The translations under genes were made by a program, and so were the position numbers. Below are positions 36,401 to 45,715 of a stretch of DNA of 64,000 nucleotides, piece after piece; within the stretch, counting starts at the first letter, position 1, and each line of letters starts with the position of its first letter. The stretch comes from Entomortierella parvispora. Taxonomy: Eukaryota; Mortierellomycota; Mortierellomycetes; Mortierellales; Mortierellaceae. The notes beneath the pieces were generated by a model, which saw nothing but the letters and a program-made list of their open reading frames with translations, was not told the origin of the DNA and ran no database searches. Location of the stretch: NCBI GenBank assembly GCA_963573315.1, contig OY752145.1, forward strand, positions 868,001-932,000, written 5' to 3'.

Positions 36401-38447
36401 AAGAAAGCCCTCCATCTTCTGACAAGTAAGTGTCGCAGGAGTCCCAGGGTAAAACATAAGGTCCCACGCTACCCACACCCATAATGACTCCAGGGGCAGC
36501 TTTGGAACTGAAAACAGGCGCCGAGACCCTGGCACTCGTCACAGAGTGGAGGTGGAGACTACAAGTTCCATCCTGTAGAAATAAAACGTTGTCTTTGATC
36601 AGTTCTTGATAATCTACTTTCGTGGCTCTGGTACTATTCAATTACAATTTTGTGGCCGTTACCGTGTTGGGAGTGCAAGAATGGCTTCTTCCGTCACCCT
36701 TTGTTGGCGGCGGCATGACATACTGCCAGTTAGCTCCAGCATCGAACGTGATTTGAGTTTTAAGATGCTTCTCGGCAGGATCACGAGGGGCAGATTCATG
36801 GTTGTCAAGCAAGTTGACAATGTAGACACCATCAATGTTTTGAACTTTTTCAAAGTCAACCGTGTCCTTTTCGTTCCGGTTAGTATACTGTCTTGAGCGA
36901 ACAAAGTAGGTTCCGTTCGAGTTACTAGTCATCAGTGTTCCGTAGGGGTCGTTAAGCGATGCTTGAACATCCACGATCAAGCTGTAGGGAGTAGATTCCA
37001 GAATAGTGTAGGACTGGAGAAAAAAAAAACGGCTTTTTTTTTTAGTTCTTTGTCACAATCCAAGCTACAGTTAGTATTGCGGGAACTTGAGATGACCTAC
37101 CTTCTCGCTTCCCAGTGGGAAATGGGCTTTTGCCCAGGTCTTTGCATCCTCGGATACGTACAAGGACATGTCGCCTGTTGTGATGTGTTTCTTTAAACGA
37201 GTGGTAGCAACAATATAAAAAGATAAAAAGATTAATTTTTGCCATGATGCTTCGTTCAAGAGTTCAAATGATGCAACAAATGATCAAAGCTTTGCTACCT
37301 CTGCCGCGAGCATGAATGTCTCCTTGGTGACAAAGTTGACGATAGCTGAACGATCCAAGTTTCCAAACTCAACGACCTCCTTGGTCTCGAAAAAGTCTAT
37401 GCTCTTCACCATTTGGATTTCCTCCAGTGATATCGATCCCTCTGCTCCGGGTTTGCTCTGCAGACAATGAATCAACTGTACTGGGGCCTCGTCAAAATTA
37501 GAGCTGGATACAGCCCATTCGCACTTGCTGGTGTTTGAGAGAAGTTTCTTTGGCGGCGAGTCGAATCCATCACGCGTGTAGTATGTCTGTGCAAGGTAAA
37601 GACAAAAAGGAGGGGGAAAAGAAAAGCAAATGTCAAATGTCAACTTCACTCTCTGTAAGACGATCACGGTTCTATGTGCGTTGCTCCTTGAATAGGTCGT
37701 AATTTCGACCCTAACGAACCTCCTCGTGGCAATCTCCTCTGTCATTGCAAGACTTGAGGGCAATCAAGACCCAGCCCGCTCTGGTCGCATGAAAGGACAT
37801 GACATAGCTCTCCTCACTAGGGGGCAATTCGGTTTCAAACTTCTTCCAAGTGGAGCCTTGATCTGATGTCCGCCAGTGGGATCTACTCGTGGTCAGGATG
37901 AACGCCTAGGATGCGCGAGCGAGTGGGAAGCAAACATGAAGGAGAATGTCAGCACCAGGGTTGCATCAACTGGCATTGGATCAAAACAAAAGAGCAGAGG
38001 CATACAACGTTGTTGTTAAAAGGATGAAGGACCATGTCGGTCACAGTGTCCTCGGGCACTTCTCTGACTCTATCCCAATTCTTGCCCTCGTCCGCGGATC
38101 GGAACACATTTCTGCCCGAGTCTCGATAGAGAACAACCTAGAGGATGGGACAGACCAAGCAAGAGATTGTTAGTCGCGGTCCAAAGTCATGGGAGAACAG
38201 ACATATGGACAGACAGAGAGGCTGTCGGGGACGGGGCGATTATCAAAGTCGACGTTACGGAAGAATCGGCAAAGTAGCTGAATTCGGCGGGGCCATGGTC
38301 AAACTCTCTCTCTGTCACGACAATGTCGGCGATGCCAGCATGGACGAGGTTTTTAGCGGGGGCAAGGATGCAGGAGACGAGCAGGAGGGCGGATGATATT
38401 CTCGTCATCAGACTAGGCCGCGACCGTTTCTGCCTGGACGCGTCCAT
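30475..38447 (-). CDS. VPS10: Vps10/sortilin sorting receptor with three luminal Vps10 domains
   Basis: Vps10 is the Golgi-to-endosome receptor for vacuolar hydrolases. Fifteen minus-strand exons give about 2193 residues: 38447-38259, 38137-38006, 37905-37720, 37586-37299, 37190-37101, 37013-36663, 36572-36274, 36185-34955, 34862-33900, 33786-33409, 33332-32730, 32645-32547, 32463-32184, 32074-32007 and 31899-30475. A signal peptide (SSALLLVSCILAPAKNLVHA) is followed by Asp-box propellers (EDGGLSWKFA, DAGKTWTKVS, DGGYSWTEIQ). The Cys-rich 10CC module occurs three times: CECTDEDFECDYNYV (~residue 621), CKCTARDYECAIGYF (~1268) and CQCAERDFECDFNYE (~1934), spaced about 650 residues. One membrane helix (FFSWVGILMGSGVLAYGVVW, ~2020-2042) and a 150-residue acidic cytosolic tail follow. 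S. cerevisiae Vps10 has two luminal domains, so this protein has one more. All joins keep frame. Confidence 0.93.
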
Positions 38448-38716
38448 GGTCGGTGGCGATGGAGGGTCAGAGGGAAATGAGAGCTGAGAGGATGAGCACG
38501 GAGGATGCCAAGTATTTACGAGAGAGGAGTGTGTGTGTATGTATGTGTATGTGTATGGGTGGGTGGGTGCGATGCGTAAGAGTGCGCGCTCGTGAGTGTT
38601 GGAGTGGAGAAGGAAGAAGAAGACAGGAGGAAGAAGAAGAGAGGAGAGGAGGAAGAAGAAGAGGAAGAAGAAGAAGAAAGAGTCGACGAAATGAACGCGT
38701 CCTCTTCTACAAGATG

Positions 38717-38739
38717 CACACACACACACACACACACAC
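38717..38739. repeat. (CA)n microsatellite
   Basis: About eleven CA units lie in the VPS10/SDHAF3 divergent promoter. Confidence 0.85.
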
Positions 38740-38873
38740 CACAACAGAGAACGAACACTCTGCCCCCTTCTTTGCGCCTTGGCACCGCACAACCACACAC
38801 ACACATCATGACGTGGGTGGGTCCCGTCCAGTCGGTCCATGTCCACAGTCCACCGTCCCCCGTCGAGGGGCGT

Positions 38874-38879
38874 CACGTG
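38874..38879. promoter_or_regulatory. CACGTG E-box in the VPS10/SDHAF3 promoter
   Basis: The CACGTG hexamer (context GTCACGTGCC) lies 268 bases before the SDHAF3 start and 427 bases before the VPS10 start. Confidence 0.45.
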
Positions 38880-39141
38880 CCTCCTTCCCTTCTTTTCCGG
38901 AATGGTGGCGGAGGACAATGAGATCCGCATGCGTCCCCTTCCTTCCTTCTCCTGCTTTGTTCACAATCTGTAATCTCTTGTCTGTCCTTTGTCTGCCACC
39001 TCTTCCTCTTCTTCTTGTTCTTGTTCTCTCGGTCCCTGCCTCTTGCTCGCTGACAAAGATCTCTCTTTCCTGCTCTTTCTCCTTCTCCCTCTCTCACTCT
39101 ACAAGCCACCCACACAAAGTCTATTCATTCACATTCAGCCA

Positions 39142-39720
39142 ATGGTTGCCCCACAACGGACTCTCATTCCCCCGCTTTCCCTCTACCGCCAGATCCTCAG
39201 GGCTCACAGGGTCCATCTGCCTCCTCAGTTCCGCATCCTCGGCGATGGCTATGTCAAGGCAGAGTTCCACCGTCACAAGACCGTCGACAACCCTTTGTAT
39301 ATTGTTGGCTTTCTGGAGCAGTGGCAGGACTACCTGAACCATGTTCTCTCCGCAGCCCCCCAGGCAAAGACCGCCGCCACCTCAACAACCACCACCACCA
39401 CGTCAACAACAACGACGACGAAGACGGCTGCTGCCACTAGTACTACAGCTCCCATTTCAGCATCCACTACTGACTCAAGTCGGGAATCTACACTGGAGCG
39501 CCTTGTGGCTTCTGGCAAGGCCTTTGGAAAGAAGCTAGACCCTACCCTCCTCGACAAGATGACGGATCAGCAGTTGGGACAGCTCTACGAGCTTCGGAAA
39601 GAGACCAAGGGCCTTCAAAGCGCTGAGGAACTGGAAGAGATTGCCAAGGAGGAAGCGCAACTGTTTGAGAAGGTTGCTGCCAATCTTCCTATTACTCCAA
39701 CATCGACAGCCTCGGTTTGA
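39142..39720 (+). CDS. SDHAF3: Succinate dehydrogenase assembly factor 3 (LYR protein)
   Basis: Sdhaf3 (Sdh7/ACN9) is a mitochondrial matrix LYR protein that protects the iron-sulfur subunit Sdh2 during complex II assembly. A single exon gives 192 residues. The LYR motif is at residues 14-16 (SLYRQILRAHR), followed by ILGDGYVKAEFHRHKTVDNP and GFLEQWQDYLNHV, the family core. A Thr/Ala-rich insertion of about 45 residues (ATSTTTTTTSTTTTTKTAAA) then separates the core from a second conserved block, DPTLLDKMTDQQLGQLYELR. Usual family members are about 125-140 residues, so the insertion explains the extra length. The start codon is chosen for the short N-terminus directly before LYR; an in-frame upstream ATG would add low-complexity sequence. 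Confidence 0.93.
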   Translation: MVAPQRTLIPPLSLYRQILRAHRVHLPPQFRILGDGYVKAEFHRHKTVDNPLYIVGFLEQWQDYLNHVLSAAPQAKTAATSTTTTTTSTTTTTKTAAATSTTAPISASTTDSSRESTLERLVASGKAFGKKLDPTLLDKMTDQQLGQLYELRKETKGLQSAEELEEIAKEEAQLFEKVAANLPITPTSTASV

Positions 39721-40632
39721 AATGACGCTTCCATTTCTGCATAGAAACAGCAATATAAAATCCATGTAATACCGAGAACAAGTCATTGGAAGGATGGATG
39801 TTCTGAGCGGGTGTACAGCATCGGTGTGTGGCTGGTGGCAATGCTCTCTCTGGGGTTTTGGGCTTTGTTGCGTGCAGGAGGGCGAGCCAGAAATGGCGAC
39901 GCTGCAGCCACCTCGCGAGACAAAAGAACGCAAAGACGCACAAACATACAAAAAAAAAGGAGATTGAGAGCACACACAGAGAGAGAGAGACATGCAAAGG
40001 GATTGTAGACTACGGTAGTTTCGCAAGACAGCAATCCGTCGCGAGATTAGAGAAGGGCGAACCAAGTCTCAAGACGGGCTGTGGGCGAGAGAGGGGGGAC
40101 TATACATATCATGATCCAGCGACTGGACTGGACTGGACCAGGCAGCAAACAAGCGTGCTTCAATAATATCGGTCTATTTTTACATCAAATTTATTGAGGT
40201 TGTGAACCCAATGTTGATGACAGACAGACGGAGAACACGCCCAGACGCCCAGGGCACACACAACAGAACACACAACCCAGCACAACACAGACACATATTG
40301 GGGCGGGAAGGGAGTGAAGGCGATAAAAAGGTCCCTTCTCCATCCTGGACCACGCCCACCTCTTTCTTCCTTCCTTGCTGCTTCGTTCCTTGTCTCGTCT
40401 TTTTATTCTTTCCCTTCTTCCTCTTCTTTTCCTTCGTCCCTTCCTTTTCATTGCTTCCTTCCTTCCCTTTCGTTCCTTCCTTCCCTCCCTCCCTCCCTCC
40501 TTCCTTCCCTTCCTTCCTTCCTTCCTTCCCTGCTCCTGCTGCACCCTGACCGTTAGCACCCTTCCTTCTCCTTCGTTCCACTCTCCACCGCCACACACGC
40601 ACTCTCTCTCCCCTCCCTTCTCCCTCACCACA
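39721..40632. other. Spacer and leader of the LEA2 gene
   Basis: About 910 bases. The first half has no recognised feature. The second half (40370-40540) is a strong CTTCC/CCTT polypyrimidine tract that probably forms the promoter and leader of the LEA2 gene. Frames in it are Phe/Leu/Pro/Ser artefacts. Confidence 0.6.
40440..40530. repeat. (CTTCC/CCCT)n polypyrimidine tract
   Basis: Tandem CTTC, CTTCC and CCCT units lie about 100-190 bases upstream of the LEA2 start codon. Confidence 0.7.
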
Positions 40633-42270
40633 ATGGCTTACCACAACTCGACCCAAAGCTCTACAAACTACATCAGTTCGCCCTTTGACGACGATCCCGC
40701 CCCTGCCCACAACAACTACGAGAAGGATCCCTACAACAACAACCCCTACAACCCCGAATACTTGCCAAAGTCCTCCTACAAGAATGCCTCCAACGGCGAC
40801 TACAACCAGTCTTCCCTTCACTCCACCCAGGAGCACTCTCTCTCCCCTGCATTCTCAGAAAAGACCCTCCCCGCAGCCGGAGCAGCTGCCGGTGGCACCT
40901 TTGCCATGCAACACCTTCCCAACACCCAGGCCAACCCTCGTGATACCTACAACAGCGACTACTACAACCAAAACTACCAGGGCCAACACAACCCAAGCTC
41001 CTACTACCAGCAAGAGCCCAACTACTACAACGGATACGATGAGGACCGTCCTTCGCTCTCCAACGACACCGCGCCGATGCGCCCACACACTGACCTGGAG
41101 ACGAGCGATGGTCTGACGAGAAGCAAGAGTGGCGTCACTCGCGTCAAGTACCAAAAGGAAAAGTCAAAGTACCTGCCATGCTTCCCGTGTATCCGCTCGA
41201 CCTGTGGTCGCTTTACCTGCTGCATCTGTCTGGTTCTCCTCCTTATCATCATTGTCCTGGCCATTGTGGTCGTGACAGTGTTCAAGTTGCCCACAGTCAG
41301 CTACCTCGGTATGCAGGGCGATCCCCAGTTCGTGATTAATAACGGCAATACTACGCTCTCGGTCAACATGACTGCACAGATCCTGGTCAAGAACCCCAAT
41401 CCCCTTGGCTTCAACTTCGAGTCGATTGTTGCAACAGTAAGTCAGAAAAGCTTTTTTTTTTTATCTTCCTCCTTTTCTTGATCATCACACTTGATGGGAC
41501 AAAAAAAGAGAGGGGCTGGCTGGGGGTGAAAAAAAAAAAAAAAAAAAAAAAAGGGCGGTGCCGCACTGCCGCGCATGCTTACCCTGTCAACATTGCACCG
41601 TCATTGGATCTGGGACACAAGACGGATGAGAAGGGGCTGTTGCTGAAAGGCTGGCTCAAATCAAACAAACAGAGACAGCCCTGCTGCACATTTCTGTCGC
41701 CATTCAGTGTCACAGTGCGCGTCTACATATTTAGCTTTGCGCAACCACGCCGTCATTTCTGGAACTCGGTGCTTTTGTTTTACTTTATAGAGTTGTCTAC
41801 TCACTCCTTCCTACTTTTCCTCATTCCTCTAGGCTTACTATCCCAACTTTGCACCCTCACTCGGCGGTGGCACCTTGAACAACGTTGAATTTCCCGCCCA
41901 CTCAAACCGGACCATCAACTTTCCCATCGCAGCCTCGTACGACAGTCAATCGGATCCCCATCTGACCGTAGTGAACGATATCCTCAACAAGTGCGGTATC
42001 CTTGGCGGAACCAATGTCGGAATCACGCTCAACTATGACCTCAAGTTGACTATCAGGATCATCTTCCCCATTGGCATCCCCATCAATAACCAACACGTTA
42101 ACCTTCCTTGCCCTTCCAACGTAAGTCAATTTTTATTATTATTATTATTATCATTCATCGTTCAACAGGTTTCTAACCAGTTTCGTTCTCTCTTTTCTTA
42201 GATTGGTGAGATTGGAAGCAGTATTCCTGGCGGCCTTCAGTCAATCGTCGGTGCGCCTCCAGGGAGCTAA
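40633..42270 (+). CDS. LEA2-domain membrane protein
   Basis: Three exons, 40633-41436, 41833-42120 and 42202-42270, give 386 residues. Residues 1-180 are disordered, rich in Asn, Tyr, Ser and Gln. A Cys-rich palmitoylation-like patch (LPCFPCIRSTCGRFTCCICL) precedes one membrane helix (LVLLLIIIVLAIVVVTVF, ~200-217). The outer or lumenal part is a LEA2/NHL-type beta domain: GNTTLSVNMTAQILVKNPNP with the NPNxxGF motif, then NNVEFPAHSNRTINFPIAA and DLKLTIRIIFPIGIPI. It resembles plant NDR1/HIN1-like proteins and fungal LEA2 proteins of the plasma or vacuolar membrane. Function is not known from sequence. Intron 1 contains a 23-base A run. Confidence 0.88.
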
Positions 42271-42555
42271 ATTAGACCAGATCGACCGCGGTTGAGTTTA
42301 TTTTTTTGTCCTTTTTATCGTGTCCTCTGTCATCTCACATCGTACATATCATCCACATCTTTTCTTCTTCATCTTGTCAAATATTCGTTCTGAAAAAAAA
42401 AAAAAAAAAAAAAATCCTCCAACTTTGTACTTTAAAATAAAGAAAAATGAAAAAAGTGAACGACGCCAGAGCCCTTTTTTATGATTTATCGTTGGGTCGA
42501 GCGCAAATGGATGAGCTTCTCCAGGAGGCGGAAGGGAAGAAGGGAGGAGGAGGAG

Positions 42556-42558
<3 letters not shown>

Positions 42559-42609
<51 letters not shown>
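42559..42609. repeat. (GA)n microsatellite
   Basis: About 25 GA units follow a GGA-rich stretch in the spacer after the LEA2 gene. Confidence 0.9.
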
Positions 42610-42614
<5 letters not shown>

Positions 42615-43387
42615 CGCGAACAATTCTCCGATCTCTATGTTTTTGCGCGTCCAAAGAACGAACAACCCTTCCTCCCTTCCTTCCTTCCTTCCTTCCTTTC
42701 CTATCCTCCTCTTTTGCTCCCTTCGTTTTCCATGTGAAAGCAGGCCTAACTACAAACCCGCTCAACTCCTGCACATAAAAAAAATACAAAAAAGTCGCGT
42801 TTCAGTTTCGAAAAAAGTTCAACAAAGTAGGAAAAGAGCGAATACAACGATCTGTGCAGAAGGAGGGAGATCACCCACCCACCCCCCGCCTTTCAGTTTT
42901 GTTGTCTCTTTCCTTGGATCTTCCGGATTCTCGTTGCTCCAATCCCAAAAGAATTGAAAAAATAATGTATCGCGTGATGGTTAAAAAAAAAAAAAATGAC
43001 GTTCGAGCCGGCAAAGAGAGTTGATAAACTGAAAGAGAGGGGAGGGGAGACACGGATGAGGAACATATGCATCCCTCGCGGGAAACAGGAGAGTCTACAC
43101 CCCAATTTTCTGTCGCTAGCTAATCTAACTTGGCGCAAAGTGCCCCGTGTGTCTCTAGTCTAGGATGAACTCACTCTATGGTACGTCAATTGGGATGAGT
43201 GGAATTCCCTCCGAGAGAAGGTGCCCAAGAAGAGAAGAGTCGAACATGAAGCGCGATCTGAGCGACTATACGACTATACGTAGTCCTTTGTCTTCTCTGA
43301 GGTAAAAAAGGTGGCCCCCAGATAAGCCCGCTGAGCCATGAAGCGAGCGCGCAAGTCAACAGATAAAAGTTGACTGCTGAAGCCTGC

Positions 43388-43392
43388 AAAAA
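43388..43392 (-). terminator. Pol III terminator of tRNA-Gly
   Basis: A run of five T on the minus strand begins five bases after the tRNA 3' end, the usual RNA polymerase III stop. Confidence 0.7.
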
Positions 43393-43396
43393 GATT

Positions 43397-43466
43397 GCGT
43401 GGTCCGGGAATCGAACCCGGGTCTACCGCGTGGCAGGCGGTAATTATACCACTAAACCAACCACGC
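43397..43466 (-). tRNA. tRNA-Gly (anticodon GCC)
   Basis: The minus strand folds as an intronless tRNA. The acceptor stem GCGTGGT pairs with ACCACGC, the D-arm region is TTAGTGGTA, the anticodon stem-loop is ACCGC-CTGCCAC-GCGGT and the T-arm is CCGGGTTCGATTCCCGG. The B box GGTTCGATTCC is intact. The anticodon GCC (genomic 43434-43432) reads GGC and GGT glycine codons. Confidence 0.98.
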
Positions 43467-43523
43467 TTTTTAGATATTGATGTCGTCAACGAGCCAGCCT
43501 TTGAGGCTCAGTCACGGATCCTT

Positions 43524-43545
43524 CACGTGACATCAAATACACGTG
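43524..43545. promoter_or_regulatory. Paired CACGTG E-boxes near the tRNA
   Basis: Two CACGTG hexamers lie 16 bases apart (centre to centre), 58 bases upstream of the tRNA-Gly gene on the minus strand. No protein-coding gene is close enough to be an obvious target. Confidence 0.35.
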
Positions 43546-43639
43546 ACCAGCTCTCTTTTTCCCGCGTCGCGCAAATGTTGCAAAAAAAAAAAATTCTCCC
43601 GCGTCGCACGGTGGTCAAAGCTCCTCAGTTCTCCAATTC

Positions 43640-43719
43640 AGTCCTTCACGAAACCATTCAATGCACTTTCTCTCCAATCAGTGCTTCACGAAACCATTCA
43701 ACACACTTTCTCTCCAATC
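43640..43719. repeat. Two tandem copies of a 40-bp unit
   Basis: A 40-base unit beginning AGTCCTTCACGAAACCATTC is repeated once directly, with a few mismatches, and is flanked by partial copies (TCTCCAATTCA before, AGTCCTTCTCC after). It is a short minisatellite next to the tRNA and retroelement region. Confidence 0.85.
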
Positions 43720-44170
43720 AGTCCTTCTCCAACACTCGAACCCAAGGTAATGTAACATTTAATTAGCAATCTCTCATCCATTTCACCTGCCCTCTCTCCC
43801 CACTGGCTTTCGTGTTTTGATTATTCCGCGAACTGATTTCAGTGTCGTAGAGGTATGGGTTAGCTCGCGGCTATTGCCCGATATTGGCCCGCCTTTGTTG
43901 CCATCCAATGCTCCATCAATGATCCCGCCAACATACGACCACCATTTGGAGGTTAATTTGTTGGCAGCGACTGGCGTAGATAAAGAGACTTGTGCTTACC
44001 ATGAGATTAATTGTGTGCCTCCAGCCTGCTTCATCTAATATATTTCTTTATCCAAACTTTCTCCCAAGCGTGGTACATTGAACACACAAGATGAGTGACC
44101 AGTCGAATGAAACCAGGAGCGAATGGAAAGCGGATATAAAGTTTGGACATGTCGGCTAGGTCCCCTTTAG

Positions 44171-45715
44171 ATGCCTCCACACCAAGCCGAACACATACAC
44201 CGGCTTCGTCAGCCACCAACAACACCGGAGCGCCGCGTCCTCTACTCTGATGGCTCCATGGTCCGAGCTGGGTACGAGGACTGTGCTACGGCTTTTGGAG
44301 TCGCGGATTTCTCCACGGACACTACCTACTCTATTCCAGGCCACGTTGATGGACAAGCTTCCTCCATCAAGGCCGAGCTAATGGGCCTCCTTGCCGCAAT
44401 CGTGGCCATGCCCCCAGCAAGATATTTTGGTCCGCCTTGATAACAAGGACGTTCTCACTCAACTCCAAGCTCTGGTCAAGGACAGGGCACAGACACTTCC
44501 CCGGCGGCGGCAACGAGCAACATTTGCGGGCACATGGGCTGTTCTGGCTGTGGTGGTGGCAGAGCACGAAGGTCAGACTGAGGTGGAATGGGTCCATGGT
44601 CATAATGGGGAGCTGGGCAACGAATTGGCGGATGAAGTCGCTACAGACGCCGTCGAGCAGGATACACTACCTTGGCAAGCCGACCTCAGCACACAACAGG
44701 ACATCACTTTCACAGCATCGTGCCATGGACAACACCTAGAGTCCAACCTGCGACAATTTCTCAAACAGCAGACGACCATTCGTCATCACCAGACATGGAT
44801 AGCACAGAAGAGAGTCAAGCGTTCCATTAGTGACCTGGAAGATGTGGAGTGGCCTCAGCACTATCCATCATTTACGACAAAAGGCTAGTCCACACCTTCT
44901 TCAGCAGCCGCAGTGACACTACTCGTCGCTCGCAACATATCAAAAAGCTGCATGGAACGCTTCCAACACTCACGGTCATGCATGCGAGATATCCTGACCT
45001 GTATCCTGACAATCTCTGCTGTATGTGTCAAGGGCACCGGAGGACAGCAATCACGTTTGGGTTTCTCCAGAGTCATTACTAGAACAGAGGCTAATATGGG
45101 AGGACGCTGTGGCTTCGATTCCAAAGTGGGGCCGGGCTGCCATTAAGAAGGCCAACGAAGGAAAACTCTCTCGACACAGCAAACAGCAAGCCCGAGAGCT
45201 GGCAACGGAGGTCCCAAAAACTATGTACTGGCACCAACCCGCGGATATGCAACTCTGGGCGTCATGCTGTCCACGTTGCGCCCTCCGAAGTTTGGTGAAG
45301 ACACTCCACCTTTGGACACGGCACGCTCGGTAGTCACTGCATACCAAGGACTCTCATACTCCGCCTTGGTCGACGCGTGGACGCCAGTATTCAAGGCTCC
45401 TCACTAGGTTGTAGTCGCGGTCGCACACCAGTTTATCCGTCGCCTGGATAGAGACGCCTTGGCTAAAGTGTGGAAGTACCGTTGCGAAGTCACAATTGCA
45501 TGGGAGAAGGAGCGCGGTATCCGCCCCAAGATGAAACGCCAAGTTCAGCCTGGTCTGCTGGAACAACGCCTCTGGGGCAATATTGCCCCCTGACACCTGC
45601 CCATGTGGCGCGCTCCTCGCTGACCACATCCAAGACCTCTTCCCTGAAGCCCAGGACGACCCTTTTTCGGCGGACCGTCGACTTTTGGCCTGTATACGCT
45701 GCCAAGCTCATTTAA
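44171..45715 (+). pseudogene. Non-LTR retrotransposon 3' end (RNase H and zinc-finger remnant)
   Basis: A degenerate fragment of a LINE-type ORF2, 5'-truncated so that no reverse transcriptase is present. An RNase H domain is recognisable: VLYSDGSMVRAG (first Asp), IKAELMGLLAAI (Glu), DILVRLDNKDVL (Asp) and EWVHGHNGELGNELADEVA (last Asp). A Cys/His region follows (DNLCCMCQ, and EDSNHVW in another frame) like the zf-RVT motif of fungal LINEs. The frame changes at least three times: near 44412 in a run of five C, near 44855 and near 45045. Further pieces continue in other frames to about 45715 with in-frame stops. It is inactive. Clade not assigned. Confidence 0.8.

Larger units (their letters stand above)
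38448..39141. other. Divergent promoter VPS10 / SDHAF3
   Basis: About 690 bases of shared promoter. It holds GAA-rich and GT-rich simple sequence, a (CA)n tract at 38717-38739 and an E-box at 38874-38879, with a pyrimidine-rich leader before the SDHAF3 start. Long frames on both strands here are low-complexity artefacts. Confidence 0.6.
42271..43396. other. Gene-free spacer between LEA2 gene and tRNA-Gly
   Basis: About 1.1 kb with no supported gene. It contains a 22-base A run at 42393-42414, a (GA)n run at 42559-42609 and CTTCC units at 42670-42700. Frames on both strands are simple-sequence artefacts. Confidence 0.65.
43467..44170. other. Spacer upstream of tRNA-Gly with E-boxes and 40-bp repeat
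   Basis: About 700 bases without a supported gene. It carries two CACGTG hexamers (43524-43529 and 43540-43545) and a 40-bp tandem duplication (43640-43719). It leads into the retroelement remnant. Confidence 0.6.

Noticed and set aside
38453-39337. Long plus-strand frames across the VPS10/SDHAF3 promoter
   Set aside because: Made of GAA, CA and CT repeats. The 294-codon frame only borrows SDHAF3 sequence in a wrong frame.
43640-43719. CRISPR-like array
   Set aside because: Only two direct copies with no spacers, in eukaryotic DNA; an ordinary tandem repeat.
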